DNA from: Salvator merianae
Taxonomy: Eukaryota; Chordata; Lepidosauria; Squamata; Teiidae
DNA: 64,000 nucleotides
Direction of reading: 5' to 3'
Assembly: GCA_003586115.2 (NCBI GenBank)
Contig: QVOM02000021.1
Location: forward strand, 10,740,248 to 10,804,247
A program made the translations under genes and the position numbers. Below the pieces are notes generated by a model. The model was not told where the DNA came from. It saw only the letters and a program-made list of their open reading frames with translations, and ran no database searches. Shown here in pieces: positions 1 to 11,342 of this stretch (positions within the stretch are counted from its first letter, which is position 1; each line of letters begins with the position of its first letter).

Positions 1-754
1 TGATCTTGAGCGCTTTTGGGGGCTGGACATGTTTGCCATGTTGCCATGAATGTGTTTTAATTTAAAACTCTGTGCCTGCTTGGGGGTGGAGTCCTGTTGC
101 CCCAACACAGAACCTGATCAGTATCAGTTTTGCTGTTGGCACCACACAGCTACATAGTGGGATACATGCTGCTGTGGATGTCTCAGGGAGGTGAGGCGGG
201 GTCCTTTTGCTCGCCATCAACTACACTGTTATGATAATGGAGTCCCCCACATGTTTCCCCCCCTTCACAGACCTGCGTGTGCTTTTGTGCTACTCTTAAA
301 TTGTGCAGTTGTTCACAAGTGCAATTCAGTGGAGCAGAAATCGCCGTCTGCCCTTTAAGAAGCTTTATTGTGCAGTACAGGTGATATTAAAGTTCTGTTT
401 GTGTAGATACATGCTGGAGGGGGAGAAGGAGCAAATGGTGAATGACTAGTAATGCCGCCAAGTGAATCCATGTTCTGAGATGGCAGCGGGGACATATGGA
501 AGGCGGAGTTTGACTTGGCCGCCCCTGTGAAGTCAAGATTTGAACATTGGGATTGCAGCCACTGAGGGATTTGGCAAGAGGTGGAGGCAGAAAAGCTATG
601 GCTTCCCCGTGCCATGCATGGGAAACATCAGTGTGAGAACGAGCAAGTCTGAGTTGAGTCTGTGTTAAAATGCACATATGGGAAAAATTGGAAGACGAAC
701 TCAGTTCTTGTATTCTTCCAATACAGATTAAATTTACCATGTCAGACCGTGGCC
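1..754. mobile_element. Right part of Harbinger-like DNA element (related to 45088-46225)
   Basis: This stretch is clearly homologous over its length to the complete element at 45088-46225 (shared blocks include the 'agaagctttattgtgcagta' region at 357-376 and the 'ctacatagtgggata' block near 150). The right end, read in reverse, begins GGCCACGGTCTGACATGG and is followed by TAA, the type of 3-bp target seen around the related elements. The left end lies outside the window. The ORFs crossing it show no transposase similarity that I can recognise. It is probably non-autonomous. Confidence 0.7.
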
Positions 755-849
755 TAAGTGTGTATGTTTTGTTCATTGTACGTATGGGATTGTAAGCATC
801 AAAGCTTCTATGGCAGTGGCAAATAATAGAATAATAATGGAACCTTGAT

Positions 850-1440
850 TTGTGCCCTTTCTTATTTCAAACTTCTAGAGCTTTGGATGTTAATCACCAA
901 CTGAGGCTGAAAAATGTTCTGTATTTGCTGCAAAATGTTAAGCAGTGTAGGTCAATTCTCATTTTTTGTAATACTGAAAATATAATTCAGGGAACTAAAT
1001 ACTTTATAAATGTCCATACACTTTATGGTTAAGGATTTATTATGTAAAGAGTTACCTGATACAGTATTCAAGTATTCTAATTGGATCAGCTATACACTTT
1101 TCAGGGATAAACTTATAGTGATCTCTGATACCAATGATGTGATTTAATCTGTTTGTAAGAACTCCTATAAATAATTTAAAATCTTGGCTAAACAATGATA
1201 TAGATCCATGTGTCCTTCTTTGGTCATGGGGTTTATCTTCTTTTGGGAAGGTTACTATCAAAGATTCCCTTAAATTGGCCAGTGTTTAATATTGAGAAAT
1301 AAATCTGTCAGACGGAGGTTAATAGTCTTCAAATGTTCGTAGAATGTGCAAAAAGTCATCCAGACGTGGCGATTTTCCTGCTTTTATTTTTTCAATAATA
1401 TTCTGTGTGACAGGACAGTCTAATAAGTGTCATTGACAAT
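850..1440 (-). mobile_element. L1-type LINE ORF2 fragment, decayed
   Basis: Read on the minus strand, the translation resembles the L1 reverse-transcriptase N-terminal part in order: near 1340-1410 IIEKIKAGKSPRLDDF (compare the L1 pattern of ...KKLKxGKSPGxDGF), then at 1052-1261 GSISLFSQDFKLFIGVLTNR and FIPEK (compare the PISLLNxDYKIL...NRL...GFIP pattern). Stops and frameshifts interrupt it, so it is a dead copy truncated at both ends. Confidence 0.75.
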
Positions 1441-1662
1441 TGATCAGCTTAGGAGACTGTGAGGAAGTAGAACTCACCTGGAAGTTACCCTTGTCACTCC
1501 AAGATGATTGTATCTGCAGAGGCCTGAGGTGACTTATTGCATCCTCTTTTGTTTTGCTTTCAGAAGCTTGCCATTGTGTGAAACTAGAATAACACAGGGA
1601 AAACCCCATTAGAATCATATTTTTGTTTACTGCAAAATGTTTACTGCTGGAAATAACCCTTT

Positions 1663-3150
1663 AATTAATTTATTTGAGGGTTTATATCCTGCCTTTCATC
1701 TGAGGATCCAAGAGTGGGTCACAACAATAAAAATATAAAAACAATAATCTACAACATATTTAAAATATTACCCTCCTTCCTCCCTGACAACACTCAGAGG
1801 AAGCTAAGCATCAAAGTCCTGGGGAAAGAGATATGTTTTAAATAGGCATGGAAAACTATATAACATAGGCTCCTGGCGTACCTCTGTTGGGAGACTATTC
1901 CAGAGTCTGGGGACTACCATAGAAAAGGCCTGCTCTCATGCCCCTGTACCTCTGATATGAGTGGAACTAGAAGAGCTTTCCCTCCTGATTTTTGTAGCCA
2001 GGTAGGTCCATACGAGAGAAGGTGGTCTTTCAGGTATTCAGGGCCCAAGACATTTAATGTTTTATATGTTGACATCAACATCTTGAATTGGGCTTGGTAG
2101 TGAAAAGGTAGCCGGTGCAGATCTTTCAAGACCAACGTGATGTGCATTCAGCCAGAAATTCTAATCAGCAGTCAAGCATTCTGCATTAGTTCTAGCTTCC
2201 GGAGCATCTTCAAAGGCTAACTTTTTGGACCCTGTGACACAGAGTACCTCTATCGTATCTTGATTCCAATACTGCCTTCAGCCAGCAATCAAGCACTTAA
2301 ACTTCCTTCTCTGACTCAGAAGGAATAGATAGAGCTAGGTATCATCAGCATACTGTTGGCTCTAAACCATGAATCTCTTGATGACTTCTCTCAGCAGTTT
2401 CATATAAATTTTGAATAGCTTGGGGAACAAAATCAACTCCTGAGGAACCTTAAACCTATCTCTAACCCACACAAGAGTTTCTAAGGGGTCAAACATAAGT
2501 TCCCCATTGCTACTTTTTGGAGCCTCCCCTGGAGATAGGAAGAGAACTGCTGTAAAATAGTGCCTCCAAGTTCCAGTTCCCAAAGACGCTCTGACAGGTT
2601 ACCATGATTGATGGTATCAAAAGCTGCTGAGAGATCAAGGAGAACCAACAGGGTTGTACTGTCCCATTTCTCTCCCTATAAAGCTCACCCATTAGGGTGA
2701 GCAAGGCAGTCTTAGTGCCATATTCCCACCTGAAGCCAGATTGAATAATTCATTGTCTTTATGAATGGTTGCAGCTGAGTAACCATCATTCTCTCCAGCA
2801 CCTTTCCCAAAAGGTGGATATTAGCAGCAACTAGGTGGTAGTTAATGCCTCTAGATCAAAGAGGGGGCAAACCACAGCTTCCTTAAGCACTGCTGGCACC
2901 TCCCCCTCCCACAATGAGGCATTTATCACTTCCTGTATACTCTCAGCAATACCTCCTCTGCTAGTTTTTATTAGCTATGATGGATAAGGATCAAGAAGAC
3001 AAGTGGTTGGCTGAGCCCCTGCAAGCATCCTGTCTGCCTTCCCAGGCCACAATAATTGAGCCTGATTGAAAACAACAGGATCAGATGGTGATTCAGATAC
3101 CTCTACTGAACAAATTCCAACTGTGGATTTCAATTCCATGAGTATGTTGG
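1663..3150 (-). mobile_element. CR1/L3-type LINE, 3' part, decayed
   Basis: The left edge has an (A/T)-rich tail and the 3' UTR phrase 'tgcctttcatctgaggatcc', so the element's 3' end lies left and it reads on the minus strand. Minus-strand translations at 1914-2147 (TYKTLNVLGPEYLKDHLLSY) and 2362-2704 (FKIYMKLLREVIKRF) match the C-terminal part of CR1-family reverse transcriptase seen more intact at 26148-27471. Many frame breaks; old copy. Confidence 0.85.
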
Positions 3151-3154
3151 AGAG

Positions 3155-3277
3155 TGTACAGTGAGTGATAAATGCCCATTAAGGGAGGGAGAAATGCCAG
3201 TGGTGCTTAAGGAAGCTGTGTATGACCTATCTTTAAGAAGATTTAAAGGTATAAATAACTATCACCTAATTGTTAAT
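3155..3277 (+). mobile_element. CR1-type LINE fragment in opposite orientation
   Basis: Plus-strand translation LREGEMPVVLKEAVYDLSLR ... NNYHLIVN matches the CR1 reverse-transcriptase motif (VP..LKEAVV.PLLKK....NNYRPVSN) that is read on the minus strand in the adjacent element at about 2860-2900. It therefore overlaps the neighbour in element coordinates and is a separate insertion, not one continuous LINE. A younger CR1 tail (3278-3510) interrupts it on the right. Confidence 0.65.
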
Positions 3278-3510
3278 ATTTATTTATTTATTATTTATTT
3301 ATTAATTGGATTTGTATGCCGCCCCTCTCCGAAGACTCGGGGCGGCTTACAACATATAAATGCACATAATAATCAAATTTAAAATTTAAAATCTAAAATT
3401 ACAATTTAAAATCCATCTAAAACCCCCAAACCTAACATACATTCCTAACTAACATTCACACTACACAGTCATCCTACCAATCAAGTGGAGCATCAAATTC
3501 ATAATATCCC
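3278..3510 (-). mobile_element. CR1/L3 LINE 3' UTR fragment (younger type)
   Basis: A run of ATTT/TATT units followed by 'ccgcccctctccgaagactc' and 'cggcttacaacatataaa' is the same 3' end found at 26148-26340. The tail on the left gives minus orientation. Only the terminal ~230 bp are present (5' truncation), typical of LINE insertions. Confidence 0.85.
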
Positions 3511-3559
3511 CCTTTTGGCATGGAGCTAAGCCCAGTAAAGCTAATATTGCATTCCCATC

Positions 3560-3960
3560 AAATTGAAGAGTTTCTTTACTCCTCTGTGCTTTGTATAATT
3601 GATCTTTAATAATGTATTTCTTCATCACCACTGTGTCAATAGGTAATTAATCATATCCTGGCCAGAATCTAGTCTTTCTGTGGGCTCTCCGAATTATCCT
3701 ATGGTGCAGTTCACAAACCAGACTGGTTGCTGTCACCAGCTCTTCTGGTAGTAAATTCCATACGTGAAGACTCTGGGTGAAAAAATACTGCCCCTAGCCA
3801 GTCCTAAGTGTCCTTCTCATCAGCTTCATAGAGTGTCCCATGGTTCTCTATCAATCTTTTCCACATGCATGATTTTCCACACCATGCATGAGTTTATATA
3901 CTTCAGTCAAGTTGCTTCTTAAACACCCTCATTCAAGGCTGAAGAAGCCTACCTCCCTTG
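3560..3960 (-). repeat. Interspersed repeat fragment (unclassified LINE-like), decayed
   Basis: Read in reverse, the order of blocks (a chain around 'catgcatggtgtgg', 'ttcaatgaagctgatgagaag'-like text, then 'atggaatttactaccagaag') is one I recognise from a common amniote/squamate dispersed repeat whose other end carries 'gatccagcagggctcttctt', seen here at 30838-30915. The family name is not certain to me. No intact reading frame. Confidence 0.5.
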
Positions 3961-4882
3961 AGGACATTTTTATTTTAATGGAAGGCAGAGCTTCAATGTT
4001 GAACTGCTGTATTCTACAGTCATGGATGTGCCAACCCCAACACCACAGGCACTGCTCATTCAGAGCACTTTTTTTTTGCTAGAGTTGTGTAAAATACTGT
4101 TAAAAATTACCAAGAGGACAGGAATTAATGTAGTCATTGATATTAAAATAATGATACCATTTTGAGTTGCGGAGTTTAATTAATTTAGTTACTTTAAAGC
4201 ATTTATATACGGTGTATACTGGCAAATAATATTTCAAGAATTCACCTCTATAACAAAAGCTACACTTCACTACTTTATCCCCGAACTATGCTTTCACTTC
4301 ATTTATAAAGGTGAGAGAAATCTTAAATGTAAGAGACTGCTGGAATTTATGTTAATGTCTGTCAAAGCCACCATAGTCCAATATTGGAAGGACTATACTA
4401 AACTCAGTAAAGTTGAGATATCAACAGTTGTGGGTCATGGTCACCAGTGCGCTAATTGACCACTCATGCATAATATACCAGAACAACACGAACTAGTTTC
4501 ACTTGTCAAAATTTGGTACCCGCTTCTAGACCATAGTGCCATACAGGATACTGACAGATGACTTATCCAAATTTGTCATCAACTGCTTTTCTAACTGTGT
4601 CTCCAAACTTATACAAGTTATAAACTTTTGATAAATTGTAACTCCCTCCTGAGTTCAAATAATCAATACTGTCCTTTCAGGGCAACTTGTACGTTTTTGT
4701 ATCGGGTAAGTAAAATTCTGACAGTTGTTTAGGATTTGGATAATAGTTATTCATTACTTAGTGTAACTGCTTGAATATTTTATCTGTTAACTACAGTATT
4801 ACATTGCTTTGTATGTTTATGATTATTGAATAAAAAAGAACTTTTATATGCTGCTTCATCATCTAAAAGATAGTGAAATGGT

Positions 4883-5060
4883 CTATTATTTATTTGCATT
4901 CCTAACCACCCATACCTGAAGGTCTTAGGGTGGGTTACAACAATAAAAAACAGAATGTAAAAGGCACACAATAAAGCAGTAGCAGTGCCTGAAATTTTAT
5001 AATATAAAGCTTAATAACAAGGTTAAAAACAGATTAAAATGACTACCTATTAGAGTTGAA
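4883..5060 (-). mobile_element. CR1-type LINE 3' end
   Basis: The block 'tttatttgcattcctaacca' followed by 'gaaggtcttagggtgggtta' and 'caacaataaaaaac' is the same 3' UTR design as at 36196 and 51760. The A/T tail is on the left, so the element reads on the minus strand and is strongly 5' truncated. Confidence 0.8.
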
Positions 5061-6417
5061 ACTGGATGAAGCAGGAGTGAACACTCAGTTCTCCACTTTC
5101 CTAGTGTTTAACAATGTGTATGGTGTTTTAGAAGTCACTTCTTCCCCTGCATTTCTCTGAGGTGGGTCTTATCCAGATAATGTTGTGAATAGGCCGATCT
5201 CTATTTGTATTATGATCTTTTCTTTGTTAGTCCTCATGCTTTGAAAAATTTTCTGAGTGTGATCTGTTTGGTCCTGGCATAGTAGGGTAAAGATATCTCC
5301 TGTTAGTTCACTAGGTATTAAATACCCTAAACCTTTAAGGTGATGTTTCTAACCAGGTCATGGTTGAAAGACTGAAGCAAAATATAACTTAAATGTTGCA
5401 GGAGTGGAGAGAAATGGGGAACTGGATGGATATTGGTACCCCAAAGAAGTTTGTAGATCTTCACTGGAGCTATGTGAATTAGTTCTGAATTGTAGTGACT
5501 GGAGACTTTGAAGAAGTTGTGAAAGGTTGGCAAAGAATTAGAGTACTGATTGTCAAAGCAAGGATTGCTCCTCCTCTGCTGTTCTGCATATGCTAAGGTA
5601 AAGGTGCCTTTGAGTTGACCTGGGCAACATCTGCATAGTCTCTGAGGACTGTGCTGAATGGCCTGCTTCTGAGTGCAAAACCCACACCTGGGACCAGTGT
5701 AGCAGGAGATTACTTCAAACTAGCCTACATGTGAGCCAGGCTGCGTCTCTGTTATGCTGCTACCATGCACACAGGCAGCACAGTAGTAGGAAAGGCTCAG
5801 GCCCTGTTTTTGGAGCACAGCAACATTTTTCTGAACTCTAGAAGTAGGCCCACTTTTGATGGAATGGCAAGTTCCTCCTGGTCTTCAATTTCGAATTGCT
5901 GGATTGGACCATGGTGGCCATCAAGCAGATAACCACCAATGTGCTTCATGCTGCCTGCTTCATTTCTGACCTGGAATACTTTCTTCCAGGCCAGGAACTT
6001 TCTCTGCAACATGTGCCTGTGGCTCACATGCAGAAGTTGCACTGTTGTCTACACAGACACACATCCATGCAGTTTTCTTGGCAGCTGCCTAGAAGTGGCT
6101 TTCCGTTGCTTTCTTCTGAGGAAATGTTGTGATATAGATCTGGGATGTTTTGCGTACAAACCAAATGTTCTGGCAGATGCTATGGCCATTTCTAGCTTCT
6201 TCAAAACCTCCAGGGTGTAGCCAAGAGAATCTCCCAGATAAGAAGAATCCCCTTCAGTATTTTGGTAGCTTTATCCTCAGTGCTTGTAACTAGAACAACC
6301 ATAGCCAAACTAATAGCTAAACAAAGCTACTATAGACCTACCTACAATTCCCTAAAGTTGCTGAAGATGATGTTGCCTGACTAGTTTTTTAATCAATGTT
6401 TACTTTGTCCTTTCCAG
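5061..6417. other. Upstream flank, nothing recognised
   Basis: No confident gene or repeat. A minus-strand reading at 5797-6042 gives a residue string with KHIGGYLLDGHHGPI, which has a protein-like look and might be part of an old retrocopy or repeat ORF, but neighbouring frames are broken and I could not name a parent. Further 5' UTR exons or the promoter of ADAMTS6 could lie here or farther upstream; nothing in the sequence fixes them. Confidence 0.4.
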
Positions 6418-6666
6418 GTAAAGAAATGGACAACAGCTGTTTGCTGTTCACTTTAACTCTGCATTGACATGTGAAGGACGTATATTTTAAATTTGGTTTG
6501 GGACTGAAAATGTCTCCAGAGATAGAAAAAAGCATTTTTCTGCAAATCACCTGTCAAGAAGAGGAGCCATAAATAGCTAATCCTGAAGAAATATAATCCT
6601 GGTTATGGTGCAGTACTGGAGTGGAGTTAAAGCTGTAGCACATAGGTAGCCCACTTCTTCTAAATT
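6418..6666 (+). promoter_or_regulatory. ADAMTS6: Probable ADAMTS6 5' leader (5' UTR part of first coding exon) with uORFs
   Basis: A good acceptor ('actttgtcctttccag', ending 6417) precedes the coding start by 249 bp, which suggests this is the UTR part of an exon spliced to an upstream non-coding exon. Four upstream ATGs have their own stops before 6667: 6426-6467 (13 codons plus stop), 6469-6474 (ATG directly followed by TGA), 6510-6572 (20 codons) and 6605-6649 (14 codons). Such a leader would be expected to reduce translation of the main frame. I recall that translational control by the human ADAMTS6 5' UTR has been reported, but did not verify it. The acceptor is inferred, not proven. 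Confidence 0.55.
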
Positions 6667-6763
6667 ATGGAAATTTTGTGGAAGACGTTTATCTGGATTT
6701 TGTGCTTAATTATGGTTTTGTCAGAATTTCATGGTGACAACAGGCTTTCGTATAATTCTCAAG
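6667..6763 (+). CDS. ADAMTS6: ADAMTS6 coding exon 1: signal peptide
   Basis: The exon encodes residues 1-32 plus the first base of codon 33. It begins [20 protein letters not shown], a hydrophobic signal peptide, followed by [12 protein letters not shown], which agrees closely with the N-terminus of vertebrate ADAMTS6 as I know it. The donor is aag|gtaggg at 6764. Splicing to 7623 restores codon 33 as GAG (Glu) and continues [12 protein letters not shown], the expected family sequence. ADAMTS6 is a secreted zinc metalloprotease of the ADAMTS family that acts on extracellular matrix. This start is chosen because it is the first ATG giving a signal peptide in frame and it matches the family start. 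Confidence 0.93.
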
Positions 6764-7622
6764 GTAGGGATCCAACTCTTTAAGTTTATGTCTTTTGGCA
6801 TATATTTTGATTAAATAGTTTTCCTTAACACGAATAAAAGTATACATTGTGAAAGATTACAAGTTTTTCATTAATTATGATTTTTGCTTACTCTCTGTTA
6901 GAGTAGAATTAGAAAGATAATGAAAGGGTTTTCATTAGCAAATTGAACTCAGTAGTTTATTATTTTATGATAAAATTTCCCAAATTAAACTATCATTACA
7001 GATATGAAACATACACACCCTAATATGAGGCTATTTGTATTGTATTATGAAGATGGAATTTATTTAATTGTAGATTCCTCTCAGTAACTTGAATGGAAAT
7101 ACTACTTATTTATATGAACATAAACACTTGCTTTATAGTTAATTTGGAAATCCTTTTTCGAAGGGGAAATTATATAAGAAGTCATGCTTGTTTGTCTTAG
7201 CTGATCAACTGAATCAAGGCTGTAATTAAGCACAATTACATTTGTGCTCTCTTGCAATGTCTGAAGTTTCCTGGAGCTGCATTTAAGATTTAAAATTATT
7301 TAAAATTATTTTTGTATGCAAATCATTTTTTCAGAGATTGATAAACATGGCACATCCTGACAGCAGCAGAATTTACTCTTAATGTATCTCATTGGCATGC
7401 TCTAATAGGCACAGTTAAATTTAGATTGTTATTTTCTTTAAGGAAATGCAGAGTTTATTCAAAATTTTGTTTGGGTGTTAATATTTACCTGTGAACATGC
7501 ATTTTTAAGGTGTTGGATATAGCAAAATGTGGATAATGTTGTACTACTACTCCTTGTGTCCTGTTGCATTTTCTTCTCTTTTATGCTCATTTCTTGGACT
7601 GATTTACCATGTGGTTTCAAAG

Positions 7623-7990
7623 AGGAATTCCTGTCTTACCTTGAAAACTACCAACTAACAATTCCAATAAGAGTTGATCATAATGGAGCCTTTCTCAGCT
7701 TTACTGTGAAAAATAATAAGGCCTCCAGGAGAAAGAAGAGGAGTTCTGAACATTATGACCACGAACTGGCAGTATCTAAATTATTTTTTAAACTTTCTGC
7801 CTATGGCAAGCACTTTCATTTGAACCTGACTCTTAACACAGATTTGGTCTCCAAACACTTCACAGTAGAATACTGGGGAAAAGATGGACCTCAGTGGAAG
7901 CATGACTTTTTAGACAACTGTCATTACACAGGATATTTACATGACCAGCACGGTACAACTAAAGTAGCACTAAGCAACTGCAATGGTCTG
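7623..7990 (+). CDS. ADAMTS6: ADAMTS6 coding exon 2: prodomain
   Basis: Encodes residues 33-155, phase 1 in and phase 0 out; the donor is ctg|gtaagt at 7991. The prodomain reads [19 protein letters not shown], then [19 protein letters not shown] and [17 protein letters not shown], strongly typical of ADAMTS6 and close to ADAMTS10. Two prodomain cysteines are visible (DNCHYTG and SNCNGL), and the NLT sequon is a possible N-glycan site. A basic cluster RRKKR at residues 68-72 is a possible extra proprotein-convertase site, upstream of the main one in exon 4. An open frame continues left of the acceptor to 7529, but it lacks family similarity and is intron. The frame is intact, with no sign of pseudogenisation. 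Confidence 0.97.
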
Positions 7991-8083
7991 GTAAGTCCAA
8001 GTTATGTATCTTTTTGGGGGGAAAAGTGCCTCTATCAGCCTTAAAAGAATGCTGGAAGGGATGAAGCAACTATTTACAATTCC
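7991..8083 (+). other. Start of intron 2
   Basis: Intron 2 of ADAMTS6 spans 7991-23347 (donor gtaagt, acceptor ttttcttaag). Its repeats are listed separately. Confidence 0.9.
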
Positions 8084-8086
8084 ATA

Positions 8087-8214
8087 GGCCTTTTCAGCTT
8101 TGGGCCTTGTTCTGGGATATATCCCCAGGGGCCTGCTGTAGTCTGCACTAGCAGTGGACGGCAGGCCCTTATTCAAGGATATGTCCTGGAATAAGGCCCA
8201 GTTTGGAAAGGGTC
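8087..8214. mobile_element. Palindromic MITE, 128 bp, 3-bp target duplication ATA
   Basis: The two arms are inverted copies: left GGCCTTTTCAGCTTTGGGCC then TTGTTCTGGGATATATCC, right (reversed) GACCCTTTCCAAACTGGGCC then TTATTCCAGGACATATCC, and both arms contain GGGCCTGC near the centre. It is flanked by ATA at 8084-8086 and 8215-8217. It starts 97 bp downstream of the exon 2 donor. Foldback form and 3-bp duplication fit a Harbinger-like non-autonomous element; no coding capacity. Confidence 0.75.
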
Positions 8215-8217
8215 ATA

Positions 8218-10860
8218 ATGTATTTACAATAGAAACTATGCTTTTAAGTTTTAAACAGAGTAATTTTTAAAAGACTACATTAAGTTACGTGTTACAGCAT
8301 GTTTATTCGTTAACTTACTGAAAGATATTTCCATACATGTATTTCCATTACACTGCTTCTTTTGTTTTTGTTTTCATGATAGTGTTCTGGCAGTAACTTT
8401 GTGATTCCAAGGAAAGGAAAAGTGCCCTTCTATAGCACCAAACCATAATGAACCCATAGAACACAATTCCAGTTAGAGATAGCTTGAAGGAAAAATTCTT
8501 TTTAAAAAATTTCTGATTTTTGAAAATTGTGTTTAAGAATTAGGGAAGGAAAAAATGTTTTTTCCCTGAGTCTTCTCATTTCTGCTTCCAAATAAGCACA
8601 TGTTTTGGCATTGTGATTAGCTGCAAAACTAGAAAAAAGCCCCAGGGAGAGTACCAGATATTATGTGTAAAGTAGCAATAGATAATTCTAATCATAGGGT
8701 GGTACTTTTTGATTTTCTAGGAACACTTACAAGCTGTTCCTTTCTAATGCATTTTATCTACTTGTGCTCCTTTTTATCACAGTTTCAAAATATACGGGGA
8801 ATGATTACATTACAGAGCACAGAATAAACTATAAAATGTTTATTAAAGAGAACTTGAGAACAGTTATTAAAGAAAAAGAGCTGTATTTATTACGTAAAAT
8901 ATATCCAGAACTAATCACAAATCAGAACTGACAACTACACTGTATAAACTGTGAATTTTTATTATCTATTCAGCTGATTCAGAACTGTTGGAATGTTTGC
9001 TCCTTGCATTGGCAAGATGGGCTTTGTTAGTAGCTCAGATTCCAGCTACTGTGTACATAATTTATATATTTTTTTTATTTATTAGTATTCTGATTAAGGT
9101 GGAAGATGAAGAATATTTTTACTCTAAAAAGAGTTAAAGAGAATTAAGATAATTTGATTGGAATGAAACTTCAACTATCCTTGAAAGGAAATATTTGCTA
9201 ACTGCATGGACACATCTGTGTAGTTTCTTTGGCATGGGTACGAAAATGGTTTGTCATACTTTGTTCTCAGTAAATGCTAGGGATAGTACCAGTGATCCTT
9301 TGCTTTCCAGCCAGTTTCTCTCCTATGCCACAGAGGAACATATATATCATTAGGAAAGGTATAGAATAATCCAGGACATCACACAAGACATTCCTGGTCT
9401 GAAACAGAATTGTAAGAGATGATAGCCTCCTCTTCATTCAGGGGCAAAACAATAACCAAGGAATGTGCTCATAGGTGCTTTTCAACTCCATTTTTTCTTA
9501 GCATACTTGCCTGCATTCTTTTGGATTTCAGATCTTGTTCAGATCTAGTGTGATGTAGAGTTAGAGAGTTGAACTCTATCTGAATATACAAAGTTCATTC
9601 TCCTGTAAGGCTGACTGTATAACTTTGGAGAGTCAGTATGTCTCTCACTGTTGTGTCAAATATTGGAGGAAAAACAGGCCAAGTGTAGCATAGCATGCTT
9701 GCCTTGGACAAAAGAAGGATAACAATGTGACTGCAAGAAAATAAAATAGGTCTCAACAGTGAGTTTTAATCTTTGTGCCTACACAGCAGATGATTGTATA
9801 ATTATCCATAATTACTTGGAAGAAATAAGGAAACAGCTGCACTTTTATCCATCACTATAGAGCTATAGTCCTTTCAAAAAAAACCTAGTTGAGTTAGGTA
9901 GCACGATCTTCCTCATTACAGTATCCTGTCTTTGAGAAGAGCAGTGAATTATTAATTGTCCAGCTGCCTCATGGGAAGATGTCTCTTCCTCCAAGGGGTT
10001 AAAGACAATGTATTACTGGGCTATCTGTTCTTCGGTTGTTCTTCCATGTGGCCTTTTTGGAATCTTCATAGATTAGCAGTTGGAGTACTATATCATCATC
10101 ATCTTGGGTTTAGGGAGAGAGTATGCTGTCCATCCTCATTCTAGAGAGCTTTCATAAGCTATCACTGCCTTGTGAATAATCTTGTTTGTTTATTGCTTAG
10201 AATTTGAACCCAACTTCATGCACAGGCCCCAGAGTGGATATTATTGGTTATTACTTACTATCAGCCATCTTAAAAACTTATCAGACAGAAAAAGAGGATA
10301 CTTATGGAATCTGAGTTGGAATTCATATATTTTAATGATTGTGCTAGTTGTAATGCATTCTCCAGTGTTGAAATTCCTTATTACATAAAACGGTTAAAGA
10401 TGCATTAAATATATAGAAACTCTGAGCTGGATTTGAGATGACAACCTTGGAATATGAATATTATGAACAAATAATTCAGTGGATAGATACTCAGTAGCTA
10501 TAGGATTTCAAATAAATAAAAGTTAACAAAACTCTGTGTACTGTGTGTGGAAGGAGGGAAATAGTTTGATTAAAGCAGGAATCCAAAGGAGGAAGCATTG
10601 CAGATTTGGATGACCTACTGTCCTACTTATTTAATGAGTTCACGACTGTGTTCTAAGCATGACAAAACAGTAAGAGAGAAGGAATTTTAGGAAATTATAA
10701 TCTGGTTAAGGTAGTATGACTGAAAACACACTACAGATGTTTATGTTATAGAACAAGTCTTGTAGGTTTATTTTCATGTATCAGTAAGTACATCAGAATA
10801 TAATAGACTTTGCCCATTTGAACTTTAAAATCTTTGGATAAAACAACTTACCAAGGAGAG
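8218..10860. other. Intron 2 sequence, nothing recognised
   Basis: AT-rich intronic sequence. I see no exon-like frame with family similarity, no tandem repeat of note and no clear mobile element. Short open frames at 9956-10388 have no recognisable content. Confidence 0.5.
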
Positions 10861-10863
10861 TGT

Positions 10864-11339
10864 GGCTGTTTCCATATGGCATGAGTAATGCCGTGCCATG
10901 CTAGGCTGAATTAAGTGATCCGGTCTGTGATAGGCAGAGCTGTCTATGCCAAGGACCATCAGCATTGTGGAAAGCCCATTCTGGCCCAACTACAGAAATT
11001 GGAACAAAAATTCCCAGCCTCCGTAGACCAACTGGGGCTGTTTTGGCTGTGTGCCGGGCAAAATGGTGCTGAACTTCTCAACCCTGGTAGACCGAACCAC
11101 CTGCTTCTATACCATCAGATATACAAGGTTGGAATGCTGTGTGGTCTGCTTACAAGCAGTCCATAGCTGGAGTGGGCTACAGTACCATTTTTGCACTATA
11201 GCCTGGTTCAACACCTCGTCTCATGTGAACACAGCATTCTACTAGGAGGCATGGTGTCCTGGTAGACAAATCTGCAGTGCGGAGGAGAGATTTCAGGGGA
11301 TTCACTAGGCCAGCCTACCAAGCCAGTGCAGACACAGCC
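10864..11339. mobile_element. Candidate MITE, ~476 bp
   Basis: Left end GGCTGTTTCCATATGGC resembles the reversed right end GGCTGTGTCTGCACTGGC. The flanking triplets are TGT and AGT, which agree in two of three bases. The interior is GC-richer than the surrounding intron, like the other Harbinger-like elements here. Boundaries are tentative because the duplication is imperfect. Confidence 0.45.
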
Positions 11340-11342
11340 AGT

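Noticed and set aside
5797..6220. Processed pseudogene upstream of ADAMTS6
   Set aside because: Some residue strings look protein-like on the minus strand, but I could not identify a parent gene and the frames are broken, so it is left as unrecognised flank.
7529..8044. Single-exon reading of the whole 171-codon frame as a gene
   Set aside because: Only 7623-7990 has ADAMTS6 similarity; the ends are intron sequence past good splice sites.
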